Of a DNA stretch of 64,000 nucleotides, positions 17,551 to 26,663 are shown piece by piece. Made by a program: the position numbers and the translations under genes. Position 1 is the first letter of the stretch; each line of letters begins with the position of its first letter. Origin of the DNA: Oscillospiraceae bacterium. GTDB taxonomy: Bacteria > Bacillota > Clostridia > UMGS1840 > HGM11507. The notes beneath the pieces were generated by a model that saw only the letters and a list, made by a program, of their open reading frames with translations, was not told the origin of the DNA and did not search any database. Location: contig SVKB01000001.1 of the NCBI GenBank assembly GCA_015068665.1, positions 226,812 to 290,811 on the forward strand. The letters run 5' to 3'.

Positions 17551-20385
17551 ATGAAAAAAAGATTGATTTCTGTAATACTTGCAATTGTAATGCTTATGGC
17601 AACTTCACCTTTTGTGTATTCAGAAACAATATTATTAGACAGATCGCTTCCTGAATTCGATAATGAAGAAAGTTTAGCAGCAACCGATAGATATAATAAC
17701 GAACCTGTCCGTGGGTCAGTCGTAAAGGGTAAGGGAGCAGTTTCTCTTACTGATATTGATGGCAACAAAGTGATAAAATTATCTTTAACAGGAGAATCAT
17801 CAGAGACTAACCTGGCAACCTTGACAATGTTTGGCAGCGGAAATCTTGCCGATTATTATAAAAAAGGAATAATTATAAGCTTTGATATAAAGGTTGAAAA
17901 TAATTGCAAGATATCTTTTTATACATATTCAAGCAGCTATTATAAAAGCAGAAGAGTTTTTGTTATTGATAACGGTGTTCTGATTCCTTCAACCGACGTT
18001 AACGGTAAAATAACGGATGTGACAGATACCGGTAAGCAGGCGACTTTGTCACCTGATAAAATGTATAACTTAAAGCTTGTTGTCGATGCTTCGTCAAAGA
18101 CATATAAAATCTATCTTGACGGAAAACAGGTAGGAGACACATATACACTTAACAGCAGCCTGCTTGATAAAAACAACGGAGGATTTTATCCTTTATATAT
18201 CGGACTTATAGAGAATGACAGCACGAAAACCTATCCTGTAAATTGCTATATAGATAATTTAAAACTGATTAGCTATAATGAAAACGGTATAGATATTGCA
18301 TCCTCCTATGATATTTCAGATGATAAAACACCTGTTGATAAATTCAATCCCGAATCGGATAAGCATTCGATAGGATTTGATGCTTTTAATAATAATACCG
18401 AGCCATCCGATATTACACTCGCATCGCTGAAATATAAAGTAAATGAAAACGGTTTCAAGTCACTTGAAGGATATAATATTAAAAAAACAGCTCTTACCCG
18501 GGGTCATAACAGACTTGAACTTTCAAAAATGTTAATTCCTGAAAACGATGCGGCTTCATCTTCCGGACTTTTGTTTATGAATTCTTTATACAACCTTGAT
18601 GTGACGGGAGTGATGTATACATTTGCCAATAACGGAGAAGAGATAACCGAGGTTAAGGAGACTGTAATATCGGGAACCGATCCTGCCAAGGGTACTGTTG
18701 AGGTTACAAATCTTGACAGAGAGGTAACCGTTAAAGGCCACATAGAAGATGCAAATGCACTTCCTTTAGGCGGATTACCTGTCAGTATGATTGTTTTAAA
18801 CAAGGATAAAACCAAGGATGACCTTAAATCAGAGGCTGATGCAGTTGCTGACGAAACAGATAATATATCTTCAATGGTATATCTTGATGCATCAAAAACA
18901 GATGCTGAAGGTAACTATTCCTTCAAGCTGGAAATGCCCGGAACCGCAAATATGGGAGATTACCTGGTAATCTCAAAGGTGGGAAGCATTGAATATACAA
19001 CCACATTAAGATATCTTACAAGCAGGCAGAAGCAGTCTTCGATTATAAAAATCAATAAAGCACTTTCAAAGACAGCAACTGATTTACTGAATACAATCAG
19101 CGACTCCGATATTGAATTTTCTTTATCCTTATTCTTAGGATACACATCAGATAAGGATATGTATAACTCTGTTAAAGATAAAGAAACCTTCTTTGAGCTT
19201 GTAAAAAGCTTCGGTAAATATTCGGAAGAATTATCAGAATCCGGCAATTCGGTTAATGCATTCAATAAAAATCTTGATAAAGCAATTTTGTTAAGCAATA
19301 TGGAGGGGATAGATGACTTAACCGCTCTTAAAGCTTATGCAGAAGCCAATGCTGAAAAAACAGGGCTTATATTATCGGGAATTACCGATGCTAACAGCAG
19401 CTTTGTATACGGTGCTCTTGCTGATTTTGACGATTTTTCTTCACTTGATAAAATCAATACTCATATAACAGAGAGTATAGTTGCTTATGATATTCCGAAT
19501 GCTCTTAACTGGGGTTCCGTAAGAAAAACAATTGAAACCTATGCAACCGTGCTTGGTCTTGATTTAAGCGACAGTGCGGTAGATTATGATGAGGTTTATC
19601 ATAAGATGTATAATTTGAAAAAAGACTATACAGATATTGGTAAAATAATTTCAAGCTTTAACGAGCTTAAAGCATCAACACCTGTAGTAGTTCCCCTACC
19701 ACCGGTAATAAGACCTTCCGGCGGAGGCGGTGGAGGTGGAGGCGGAGTAGCCTCAAGACCTCAGATTAATGAAGAAATTAAAGTTGAAGAAGATAAAGAG
19801 GAAGCAGTAAAGCCCGAAGCTCCCAAAAGAGTTATGAACTTTACCGATGTTTCAGAAAGCTTCTGGGGATACAGTAGTATAAAAGAGCTTTACGGTCTGA
19901 ATCTTATCAACGGTGTATCTGATACAGAGTTTGCACCGCAGAATAATATAAAAAGAGAAGAATTTGTTGCTCTTCTTGTAAGAATGGCAGGGCTTGAGGA
20001 TACTCACAAAAATGCCGGCTTTACCGATGTTGCTTCGGATGCATGGTATAAGGATGTGCTGAATGCTGCTTATAATAGCGGAATAATCGGCGGTAAGCCT
20101 GACGGCTCATTCGGTGCAGGAGAAAATATCACAAGACAGGATATTGCCGTTATGATTAACAATATGGCTCAAAAAGGTATAATTGTTATCGAAGATAACG
20201 GTACCGAAATGACTTTTTCCGATAATGACAGTATCTCCGGTTATGCGGAAGCATCCGTTGAGAGTGCTGTGAAAGCAGGTTTAATCACAGGTTATACCGA
20301 TTCAACCTTCCGTCCTCTTAACAACGCAACAAGAGCTGAGGCAGCAACTATAATTTTAAGAATATACAACCTAATGCAAAAATAA
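17551..20385 (+). CDS. SLH-anchored cell-surface protein
   Basis: A 944-residue exported protein. Signal peptide about 1-26; laminin-G-like domain about 35-240; beta-rich middle including a carboxypeptidase-regulatory-like stretch (TVKGHIEDANALPLGGLPVS, near residue 390); helical segment about 500-700; a linker with nine consecutive Gly (about residue 725-735); then three SLH repeats (about 763-944) beginning FTDVSESFWG, FTDVASDAWY and FSDNDSISGY. The C-terminal SLH triplet is the standard wall anchor. It follows the secreted modules by 87 bases and precedes the nitrilase gene by 11, so it is likely co-transcribed. Probable role: surface display of a glycan-binding domain. Confidence 0.88.
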   Translation: MKKRLISVILAIVMLMATSPFVYSETILLDRSLPEFDNEESLAATDRYNNEPVRGSVVKGKGAVSLTDIDGNKVIKLSLTGESSETNLATLTMFGSGNLADYYKKGIIISFDIKVENNCKISFYTYSSSYYKSRRVFVIDNGVLIPSTDVNGKITDVTDTGKQATLSPDKMYNLKLVVDASSKTYKIYLDGKQVGDTYTLNSSLLDKNNGGFYPLYIGLIENDSTKTYPVNCYIDNLKLISYNENGIDIASSYDISDDKTPVDKFNPESDKHSIGFDAFNNNTEPSDITLASLKYKVNENGFKSLEGYNIKKTALTRGHNRLELSKMLIPENDAASSSGLLFMNSLYNLDVTGVMYTFANNGEEITEVKETVISGTDPAKGTVEVTNLDREVTVKGHIEDANALPLGGLPVSMIVLNKDKTKDDLKSEADAVADETDNISSMVYLDASKTDAEGNYSFKLEMPGTANMGDYLVISKVGSIEYTTTLRYLTSRQKQSSIIKINKALSKTATDLLNTISDSDIEFSLSLFLGYTSDKDMYNSVKDKETFFELVKSFGKYSEELSESGNSVNAFNKNLDKAILLSNMEGIDDLTALKAYAEANAEKTGLILSGITDANSSFVYGALADFDDFSSLDKINTHITESIVAYDIPNALNWGSVRKTIETYATVLGLDLSDSAVDYDEVYHKMYNLKKDYTDIGKIISSFNELKASTPVVVPLPPVIRPSGGGGGGGGGVASRPQINEEIKVEEDKEEAVKPEAPKRVMNFTDVSESFWGYSSIKELYGLNLINGVSDTEFAPQNNIKREEFVALLVRMAGLEDTHKNAGFTDVASDAWYKDVLNAAYNSGIIGGKPDGSFGAGENITRQDIAVMINNMAQKGIIVIEDNGTEMTFSDNDSISGYAEASVESAVKAGLITGYTDSTFRPLNNATRAEAATIILRIYNLMQK

Positions 20386-20396
20386 CGGAGGACCAT

Positions 20397-21587
20397 ATGA
20401 ATAAGCAAATAGAATTTGACAACTGGAAAAGTTTCAGAGAATATGAACAGGATGGATATTGGAATTTTTCCGAAAAGGAGGGAGATATTAATATTTCCCT
20501 TACAGGAGGGAAATTCGTTTGTGTTCAGTTTGAAAAAAGCACCTATGATGTTGAATGGAATTCAGTTTACGAAATCTCCTACGATCTTGATGTAACGGGA
20601 GAAAAAGCATGGGTAAGAGTTATGTACGGATGGTATGATAAGGACGGAAATGTTCTTGTAAAGGGTTATCTTTCAGGCAAGGATAAAATCGTATCTCCCG
20701 AGGAGACGGGCTTTTTGAAAATTTCTGTTAATATTCACTCATCACTAAAGGCTGAATGTAATTTCAGTAATTTCAAAATTAAATGCACGGGAGAATATAA
20801 TCCTCATAATATAACTCTTTCTACCATTGCTCTTAAATATCCTGTATATCCTGCAAAAAAAGATTGCCGGGATAATCTTAAGGAAACTTTAGAAAAAATA
20901 GACGAGCTTTGTATAAATGAAAAGCCTGACCTTATCGTGCTTACTGAGGCTTTTTACACAATCAAGTGTCAGATACCTTTTAGGAAAGCCTGTATGTCTG
21001 AGGCTTCGGAGCCGGTTAAGCTTATAAGGGAAAAGGCAAAAAAATATAATACTCATATAGTCTTTTCCTTTCTTGAACTGGAAGACGGAGAATATGTCAA
21101 TGGGGGATTTCTTATCGGCAGACAGGGAGAAATTTTGGGTAAGTGCCGTAAAACTCATCTTACTATGTCAGAGCTGGAAAACGGTATGACTCCTGGAGAA
21201 GAAATCAAGGTTTTTGATACTGATATAGGTAAAATCGGTATTGCTATATGCTGGGATATTTTCTTCCCTGAGCTCGTCAGAAAGATGCAGAAATTGGGTG
21301 TTGATATTATATGCAATCCCACAGCCGGCTACAGGGAGTCAAGAGTGATAGAAAGAGCAAGAGAAAGCGGAGCATATATAATAACCTCTACTGTTACGGA
21401 TTTTAAGGATTCTGCTGTTTTTGCCCCCATCGGACAAAAAATCTGTGATGCTTCCGAGCATAACGGCTACGGTGCCATAACGGTAGATATGAATAAACCG
21501 CAGTATATATACTGGCAATCATATCCCGCGCTTACCTCGGGAAAGGAAATTTTTCTTAATGAAGCAAGATGGGAATTATACATATAG
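20397..21587 (+). CDS. Nitrilase-superfamily carbon-nitrogen hydrolase with N-terminal beta domain
   Basis: A 396-residue cytoplasmic protein. Residues 1-135 form a beta-rich domain resembling a carbohydrate-binding sandwich. Residues about 140-396 are the carbon-nitrogen hydrolase domain with the complete catalytic triad: E184 (LIVLTEAF), K252 (GKCRKTHL) and C285 (IAICWDIFFPE). Such enzymes hydrolyse amides or nitriles through a thioester. Its location among lyases and a sugar-binding lipoprotein suggests an amide-bearing sugar or aglycone as substrate (inference). No signal peptide, unlike its upstream neighbours. RBS GGAGG, 11 bases after the preceding stop. Confidence 0.87.
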   Translation: MNKQIEFDNWKSFREYEQDGYWNFSEKEGDINISLTGGKFVCVQFEKSTYDVEWNSVYEISYDLDVTGEKAWVRVMYGWYDKDGNVLVKGYLSGKDKIVSPEETGFLKISVNIHSSLKAECNFSNFKIKCTGEYNPHNITLSTIALKYPVYPAKKDCRDNLKETLEKIDELCINEKPDLIVLTEAFYTIKCQIPFRKACMSEASEPVKLIREKAKKYNTHIVFSFLELEDGEYVNGGFLIGRQGEILGKCRKTHLTMSELENGMTPGEEIKVFDTDIGKIGIAICWDIFFPELVRKMQKLGVDIICNPTAGYRESRVIERARESGAYIITSTVTDFKDSAVFAPIGQKICDASEHNGYGAITVDMNKPQYIYWQSYPALTSGKEIFLNEARWELYI

Positions 21588-21617
21588 GTATATGTGATTA
21601 AATAGGAGGAATGATTT

Positions 21618-23183
21618 ATGAAAAAAATTATCACTTTGGCATTATGTGTTATTTTAACAGTGACATTATTTGCAGGCTGCGCAAATAACATCAATGAAAA
21701 TTTATCTCTTTACAACCCCGATATAAAGGTAGGGGATACAGGAGGACTTAAGCTCCCTTTAGTTAATAAAGACACAGAGATAACCTGGTCCGTAACCTCT
21801 TCAACACCTGATCTTAACAGCAGCTATTTTGCTAATAAGTTAAGAGAAATTACGGGAGTTAATGTTAAATTAGATGTTTATCCTTCGTCTACGGCAATGC
21901 AAAAAATCAATGTACTTATTGCGGCAAATCAGCTTCCTGATATTGTTGGTCAGGGGTTGAAACAGGATTTAGCTGATGATTTATGTTCACAGGGTGCTTT
22001 TGCGGCAGTAGAGGATTATATTGATAAGCTTCCTAACTTTAAAAGAACCTTTGTTGATGACAAGGATAAAAACTGGATATTCAAATCCTATGCTGCACCT
22101 GACGGAAAATTATACGGATATTACGGTTGGGACTGGACCAGAGATGTAAATACAGGTGCTACAATGTACCGTAAGGATATTTTCGATAAACACGGTCTTA
22201 AAATGTGGAATTCTACTGAAGAATTTTATCAGACCTTAAAGAAGCTTAAAGAGCTGTATCCGGATTCCATACCTTACACAGTTAAGGCCGGTGACGGAAT
22301 ATTCCTTTCCTGGAGTAAAAGCTGGGGAATGCTCGCTCAGGATCCCTATTACGATGAAAAAACGGGTAAATGGTTCTATACCGATACTGAGCCTCAGTAT
22401 AAGGAAATGCTTGACTTTATGCAAAAATGCTATAATGAAGGCTTGATAGACCCTGAGTTTATCACAAATACTCAGTCAGCATGGACTCAGAAAATGATAC
22501 AAAAGGATAAGGCATTTATAACAACCGACTGGATAGGCAGAATGGAAATGTTCAAAGAACAGACTAAGGATTCCGTACCTGAATATGATTTAAGATTTGC
22601 AAATCCCATAGGTCCGGACCAGACTATGCCGGAACCTAATCAGCTTTGCTGGGCAAGATATGTTGCAAATAACGATAAGGCGGAAACCGCATTCAAGCTT
22701 CTTGACTTCTGTTTGTCACCTGCAGGAAAAGAGCTTGTGACAATGGGTGTCGAAGGTGAAACCTTTACTATCGGTGAAGACGGAATGGCTGATTTTATCG
22801 AATTCCCCGATAAAAATCCTTCTACAACCGAGCTTCAGGAAAAATATGGAATGTTTATTGAAGGTGTATATTTAAGCTTTGACAGAAGAGGCTCTAATTT
22901 CCAGTATACCGAAAGAGAACAGGAAGCCCAGGATTTTGCAAAAGACCCTGCACATCTTTCTCCTCTTGACCCGGTTCTGGTCTTCACTGCAGAGGAAAAG
23001 GAAATTATCAATAACTGTAAAAATAATCTGCTGAAGGGCGGAAGAGAATTTGCTACAAAGTACGTTCTTAATAACGGCGGAGACAAGGAATGGAACGAGT
23101 GGCTTAAAAAAGCTGAACAGCTTGGTGCCAAAAAAGTAGTGGATGTATACAATAATGCACAAAAACGCTATGACAGCAAATAA
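21618..23183 (+). CDS. ABC transporter extracellular solute-binding lipoprotein
   Basis: A 521-residue lipoprotein with lipobox L-F-A-G-C21. The mature part is a family 1 type solute-binding protein of the large AlgQ/LipO-like group common in oligosaccharide importers of Firmicutes: PDIVGQGLK near residue 115, then WDWTRDVNTGATMYRKDIFDKHG near 170-190 (quoted here as separate motifs WDWTRDVNTG and YRKDIFDKHG). No permease or ATPase gene lies in the window, so its partners must be encoded elsewhere. It ends the run of seven genes that starts with the SLH protein. Likely function: delivery of oligosaccharides released by the neighbouring lyases. RBS AGGAGG. Confidence 0.88.
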   Translation: MKKIITLALCVILTVTLFAGCANNINENLSLYNPDIKVGDTGGLKLPLVNKDTEITWSVTSSTPDLNSSYFANKLREITGVNVKLDVYPSSTAMQKINVLIAANQLPDIVGQGLKQDLADDLCSQGAFAAVEDYIDKLPNFKRTFVDDKDKNWIFKSYAAPDGKLYGYYGWDWTRDVNTGATMYRKDIFDKHGLKMWNSTEEFYQTLKKLKELYPDSIPYTVKAGDGIFLSWSKSWGMLAQDPYYDEKTGKWFYTDTEPQYKEMLDFMQKCYNEGLIDPEFITNTQSAWTQKMIQKDKAFITTDWIGRMEMFKEQTKDSVPEYDLRFANPIGPDQTMPEPNQLCWARYVANNDKAETAFKLLDFCLSPAGKELVTMGVEGETFTIGEDGMADFIEFPDKNPSTTELQEKYGMFIEGVYLSFDRRGSNFQYTEREQEAQDFAKDPAHLSPLDPVLVFTAEEKEIINNCKNNLLKGGREFATKYVLNNGGDKEWNEWLKKAEQLGAKKVVDVYNNAQKRYDSK

Positions 23184-23199
23184 AATCTGATTGTGCTTA

Positions 23200-23318
23200 A
23201 TTGATAATAGCTCTGTTTTAGTTCCCAATCTATAGATTTGAGAACTTATGAGGCTTGTTGTGGCCCTTCACAACAAGTATAAGGCACAGCGGAACTCCCC
23301 TTTCGCTGTGCTTTATTT
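23200..23318 (+). ncRNA. Candidate small structured RNA (three hairpins)
   Basis: Downstream of a weak -10 (GATAAT at 23203-23208) come three hairpins. The first is AGTTC/GAACT (23220-23246) enclosing the palindrome AATCTATAGATT. The second is CTTGTTGTG/CACAACAAG (23254-23277). The third is a terminator-like GCACAGCG/CGCTGTGC followed by TTTATTTT (23284-23318). The GTTTTAG start plus hairpin, nexus-like hairpin and terminator recall a type II tracrRNA or natural single-guide layout. There are no cas genes or CRISPR repeats in the window, and it may instead be one more variable-hairpin repeat. Existence as a transcript is inference. Confidence 0.35.
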
Positions 23319-23866
23319 TAGCCGTCGGAGAGCTATCCGAAATCGCCTCAAACCCTTAAAAATAGGCTTTTTCTTCGTTGTCGGTTTCGATATACCTCGT
23401 ATTATCAAAACCTTCCGCCTTGAAAAATCACAATTTTAAAGGGAGAAGCAGATAAGATGATATCAATACTCCGCCAAAAACTATAAAATCAGGCTTCTTC
23501 TGTGTTGTCAATTTTAATATGCCTTGCATTATTAAAATTTTCCGCCTTGAATAAGCACTAATTTTAAAGTTTTATGGTCTTAAGATTTATTGTCCGGATT
23601 TTTTCGGCAGTGCAAGGCAAAAACGGAGTTAATATAAAATATTTACGAGTATTTTAACGAAGCAATGTCGAAAAAATACGACAAGAAACGGGTTTTGCTA
23701 TCATCTTGTCTGCTTCAGGTTCTATAAGAATTTTCAAATTAGGAAATTTTTAGATAGAATGAGGCAAAAACGCAGGTAATATTCGGATATTACCGAGGAT
23801 TTTAACGATATTATATCAAAAATTTACAATTTAAAAACGAGTTCGGATAACTTTCCGACGGCTAAA
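23317..23866 (+). repeat. Family A repeat, outer copy, interrupted by a second copy
   Basis: The left half (23317-about 23443) and right half (about 23717-23866) each match different halves of copy 1 at window start. They are separated by a complete inner copy. The outer ends are inverted repeats: TTTAGCCGTCGGA at 23317 against TCCGACGGCTAAA near 23854-23866, extended by CTATCCGAA/TTCGGATAA. The left half shares CCTTCCGCCTTGAAAAATCA with copy 1, and the right half shares GAGGCAAAAACG and GATTTTAACGA. Confidence 0.75.
23444..23716 (+). repeat. Family A repeat, inner (nested) copy
   Basis: A complete copy aligning with 11-224, inserted into the outer copy. Its own ends are inverted repeats, GAAGCAGATAAGATGATA at 23444 against TATCATCTTGTCTGCTTC ending at 23716. 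These end sequences differ from those of the outer copy (TTTAGCCGTCGGA type), so each copy has its own matching pair of ends. Confidence 0.75.
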
Positions 23867-24011
23867 CGCAGGAAAATTTATAAGATTTTTGATGCGGAGG
23901 ACGAAGGAATGCTTTTGCCTTTCGAGGACGACAAATTAAAAAGATTAAAATTTAACAAGTTTAAGGCGTATGGAGTTCGAATCTCCGACGGCTAAGGCTA
24001 AAGGAGAATAA
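23867..24011. other. Gene-free stretch before the second GH20 gene
   Basis: Contains a hairpin CGAAGG/CCTTTCG around 23903-23924 and a second copy of TCCGACGGCTAA (23984-23995), also found at the outer end of the family A element. GGAGTTCGAATCTCC at 23972-23986 looks like a tRNA T-arm followed by a GACGGCT acceptor strand, but no anticodon arm precedes it. No coding potential seen. Confidence 0.4.
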
Positions 24012-25862
24012 ATGGTGGTTAATTTATCAGCTTTTGAATTTAATAAATTGAAAAATAAGGTTTCCGATATTTTATCGGTAAATTTAGAATATAAATTTAA
24101 AATATATGAATCGGATGAAATTTGTGTTTCTTTATCCGAAGATAAAGTAAAAATAGGCGGGAAGGAAAAAACTGATTTTTCCCGCGCACTTATGCTTTTG
24201 GCATTTGAAATTAAAAAAGGAAATAATGAATTTGAAATAAAAGAAAAAAGACATTTTGACACTCTTGGATTTTCTGTCGACTTATCAAGAAACGGTGTTG
24301 TAAAAGTCGATTTTATGAAAAAAATAATTGATTTTATGGCACTTATGGGCTTTAATGTGTTAAAGCTTTATATGGAGGATGTTTTCGATTTACCCGGATA
24401 TCCTCATTTTGGTTACAGAAGAGGGAAATACTCAGAATCTGAACTTAAAGAAATTGATGATTATGCTTACTCTTCAGGAATTGAGGTTATCCCTTCCGTT
24501 CAGACCTTAGGGCATCTTTCACAGTATTTAAGATACTGTGAAGCAAGTGGATTTTCTGAAAATACCGATGTTTTATTGTGCGGAGAAGAAAAGACTTATG
24601 AATTTATCGAAGCTATCGTAAAAAGAATGAGAGAATGTTTCCGTACAAAACATCTTGTTATAAATTGTGATGAAGCAAGGGGTGTTGGTGTAAAGAAAAT
24701 TATGAAGGAGAAGAAATATACCTCTCCTTATGATATTTCAATAAAACACCTTGAAAGAACTATTGAAATTTGTAATAAATACGGCTTCAGACCTTGTGTT
24801 CACGGTGATTTATTCTACGGATATTTAGGAAATGGATATTACGATTTTTCCTTTAACCCTGATAAAAAAGAAATTGAAAAAATTCCCGACTGTGACATTA
24901 TTTACTGGGATTATTATCACAAGGAGTATGAAGATTATGATACTCTTTTAAAAGGTCACAGGGCGCTTGGAAATAACACTTTATTTTTAGGCGGTATATG
25001 GATATGGGCAGGTCAGCTTCCTAATGCCGAATTTACCTTTGATACAATGCTTCCTGCAATGGAATGCTGTATAGATAATAATGTTAAGGATGTATGGGCG
25101 GCAACCTTCGGAGATGACGGGAATGAAACAAATATTGCATTTGCACTCCCGCAGCTTGCAATATTTTCCGAATATTGCTTTAAAGGAAAAGCTTGTACTA
25201 AAGAATGGATTGAAGAAATTTCAAATTTTGTTTTTGGAATTGATATGAGGGCTTTATATGCCATGTCTTCCTATCACAGTCCTTTTGTTGATAAATATGA
25301 GAAACCGGATTATATTTTCCCTGATTATATGGGTAAAAAGCTTTTATATACTGATATTTTATATAATATGACGGGAAGATATGATTTTTCCGAAATTTTA
25401 CCGAAGCATATAAATACGCTTGATACCCTGAAAAATTCACAGTATGACGAAAAATGGGAACCGTATTTTAACTATGCCAAGCTTATTTTTGAAATTACTA
25501 TAGAAAAAATGCAGTTAATCCCGATGGTTAAAGAAGCCTATACAAATAAGGATAAGGATGTCTTAAAAGAAATACATTTAAAAATACCCGGTCTGATTTC
25601 AAAATATGAGAAGCTTTTACTTCTTCACGAAAAACAGTGGAAGGGTACCTATAAAGCCTTTGGATGGGAAGAGCTTAATGTAAGATACTCGGGAACTATC
25701 GGAAGACTTTACTATCTTGAACGGGTTTTAGAGGATTATCTTAACGGTAAGTTAAGTATAATAGAAGAGCTTGAATTTGATTTTATAGAAGAAACTAAGG
25801 ATGTATACACCCTGGGAAAAAATGTAGCAATTTACAGTAATCTAAAAGCAACGGGGATATAA
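24012..25862 (+). CDS. Glycoside hydrolase family 20-type enzyme, copy 2
   Basis: A 616-residue paralogue of the protein at 1585-3432, collinear throughout, without a signal peptide. It has LDLSRNGV-like VDLSRNGV (about 93-100), SVQTLGHL (about 162-169) and the catalytic pair D220-E221 in the context INCDEARG, again not the usual GGDE. YWDYYHKEY and WIWAG motifs follow near residues 300-340. The change around the DE pair (GMDEAGN versus NCDEARG) suggests the two copies prefer different sugars or linkages. It opens a likely operon with a creatininase-family gene (75 bases later), a 2-hydroxyacid dehydrogenase and a MATE transporter. RBS AAAGGAGA. Confidence 0.82.
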   Translation: MVVNLSAFEFNKLKNKVSDILSVNLEYKFKIYESDEICVSLSEDKVKIGGKEKTDFSRALMLLAFEIKKGNNEFEIKEKRHFDTLGFSVDLSRNGVVKVDFMKKIIDFMALMGFNVLKLYMEDVFDLPGYPHFGYRRGKYSESELKEIDDYAYSSGIEVIPSVQTLGHLSQYLRYCEASGFSENTDVLLCGEEKTYEFIEAIVKRMRECFRTKHLVINCDEARGVGVKKIMKEKKYTSPYDISIKHLERTIEICNKYGFRPCVHGDLFYGYLGNGYYDFSFNPDKKEIEKIPDCDIIYWDYYHKEYEDYDTLLKGHRALGNNTLFLGGIWIWAGQLPNAEFTFDTMLPAMECCIDNNVKDVWAATFGDDGNETNIAFALPQLAIFSEYCFKGKACTKEWIEEISNFVFGIDMRALYAMSSYHSPFVDKYEKPDYIFPDYMGKKLLYTDILYNMTGRYDFSEILPKHINTLDTLKNSQYDEKWEPYFNYAKLIFEITIEKMQLIPMVKEAYTNKDKDVLKEIHLKIPGLISKYEKLLLLHEKQWKGTYKAFGWEELNVRYSGTIGRLYYLERVLEDYLNGKLSIIEELEFDFIEETKDVYTLGKNVAIYSNLKATGI

Positions 25863-25936
25863 CCTTCTTAAGGTATACGGCTAGGTTATAGTTATTGAGC
25901 TATATATTTAATACAGTATAAGAAAGGAAAAAAGTT

Positions 25937-26659
25937 ATGTTAAGCTATAAAAATACAGCAAAAGAGCTTAAGGAAAGCGAAACCAAAACCGCCATATTAC
26001 CAATAGGAAGCATTGAACAGCACAGTTCACATCTTCCTATGGGAACAGATTATTTGGTGGTAAAGGAATTATCCGAAAGAGTAGCCGAAAGAATTGATGC
26101 ATACCTTTTACCGCCTATACCCATATCTACCTGCTATGAGCATAAAGGTACAAAAGGAACTACCTGGATGAGACCTGAAACCTTTTCAAGAATGGTTCAG
26201 GACATAGTTCTTTCCTTAAAGCACGGCGGTTTTAATAGAATTATAATAATGCTCGGTCACGGGGGCATATTCATTGCAGGACCGTGTGTAAGAGAGCTTA
26301 ATGCATTAAATGACGACCTGGAGGTTATATTTATTAATCCTCCCAATGATGAAAAAATTCAATCGGTTTTAGAAGGAGATAACGGTATTCATGCCGGAGA
26401 AAAAGAAACCTCCTGCGTGCTTGCGATAGATGAAAATCTTGTAAATAAAGAGCTGATGATGGAAAATGATTTCGTTCCTGATTGTCCGAGAGAGTTTTTA
26501 AATTACATTCCTTTGCCTGAATTAAGTAAAACGGGCGTATGGGGAAAATCCTCTCTTGCAACAAAGGAAAAAGGCGAAAAGGTTTTGGAGCTTGCAGTTG
26601 AATACTGTATTGATTACATAGAAAAAGCATTTAAATATACAAAGAGTAAGGTATGGTAA
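25937..26659 (+). CDS. Creatininase family amidohydrolase
   Basis: A 240-residue protein of the creatinine amidohydrolase family, metal-dependent enzymes that open cyclic amides or hydrolyse formamides. The metal-binding N-terminal block is intact: LPIGSIEQH (E27, H29) and D38 in MGTDYLV. LGHGG near residue 112 and the Glu in HAGEKETS near 153 complete the usual ligand set. The true substrate is rarely creatinine in sugar loci and is unknown here. It is four bases from the next gene and follows a GH20 gene, which suggests processing of an amino-sugar derivative (inference). RBS AAAGGA. Confidence 0.87.
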   Translation: MLSYKNTAKELKESETKTAILPIGSIEQHSSHLPMGTDYLVVKELSERVAERIDAYLLPPIPISTCYEHKGTKGTTWMRPETFSRMVQDIVLSLKHGGFNRIIIMLGHGGIFIAGPCVRELNALNDDLEVIFINPPNDEKIQSVLEGDNGIHAGEKETSCVLAIDENLVNKELMMENDFVPDCPREFLNYIPLPELSKTGVWGKSSLATKEKGEKVLELAVEYCIDYIEKAFKYTKSKVW

Positions 26660-26663
26660 TAAA

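Noticed and set aside
20397-21587. Beta-ureidopropionase or apolipoprotein N-acyltransferase
   Set aside because: It has the common triad but no membrane segments and no specific family signature; kept as a general carbon-nitrogen hydrolase.
23248-23439. 63-codon open frame
   Set aside because: It runs through two hairpins and the end of a repeat element; no protein-like conservation.
23972-23994. tRNA-like T-arm and acceptor end
   Set aside because: GGAGTTCGAATCTCC plus GACGGCT looks right, but no anticodon arm or matching 5' half precedes it. At most a tRNA relic.
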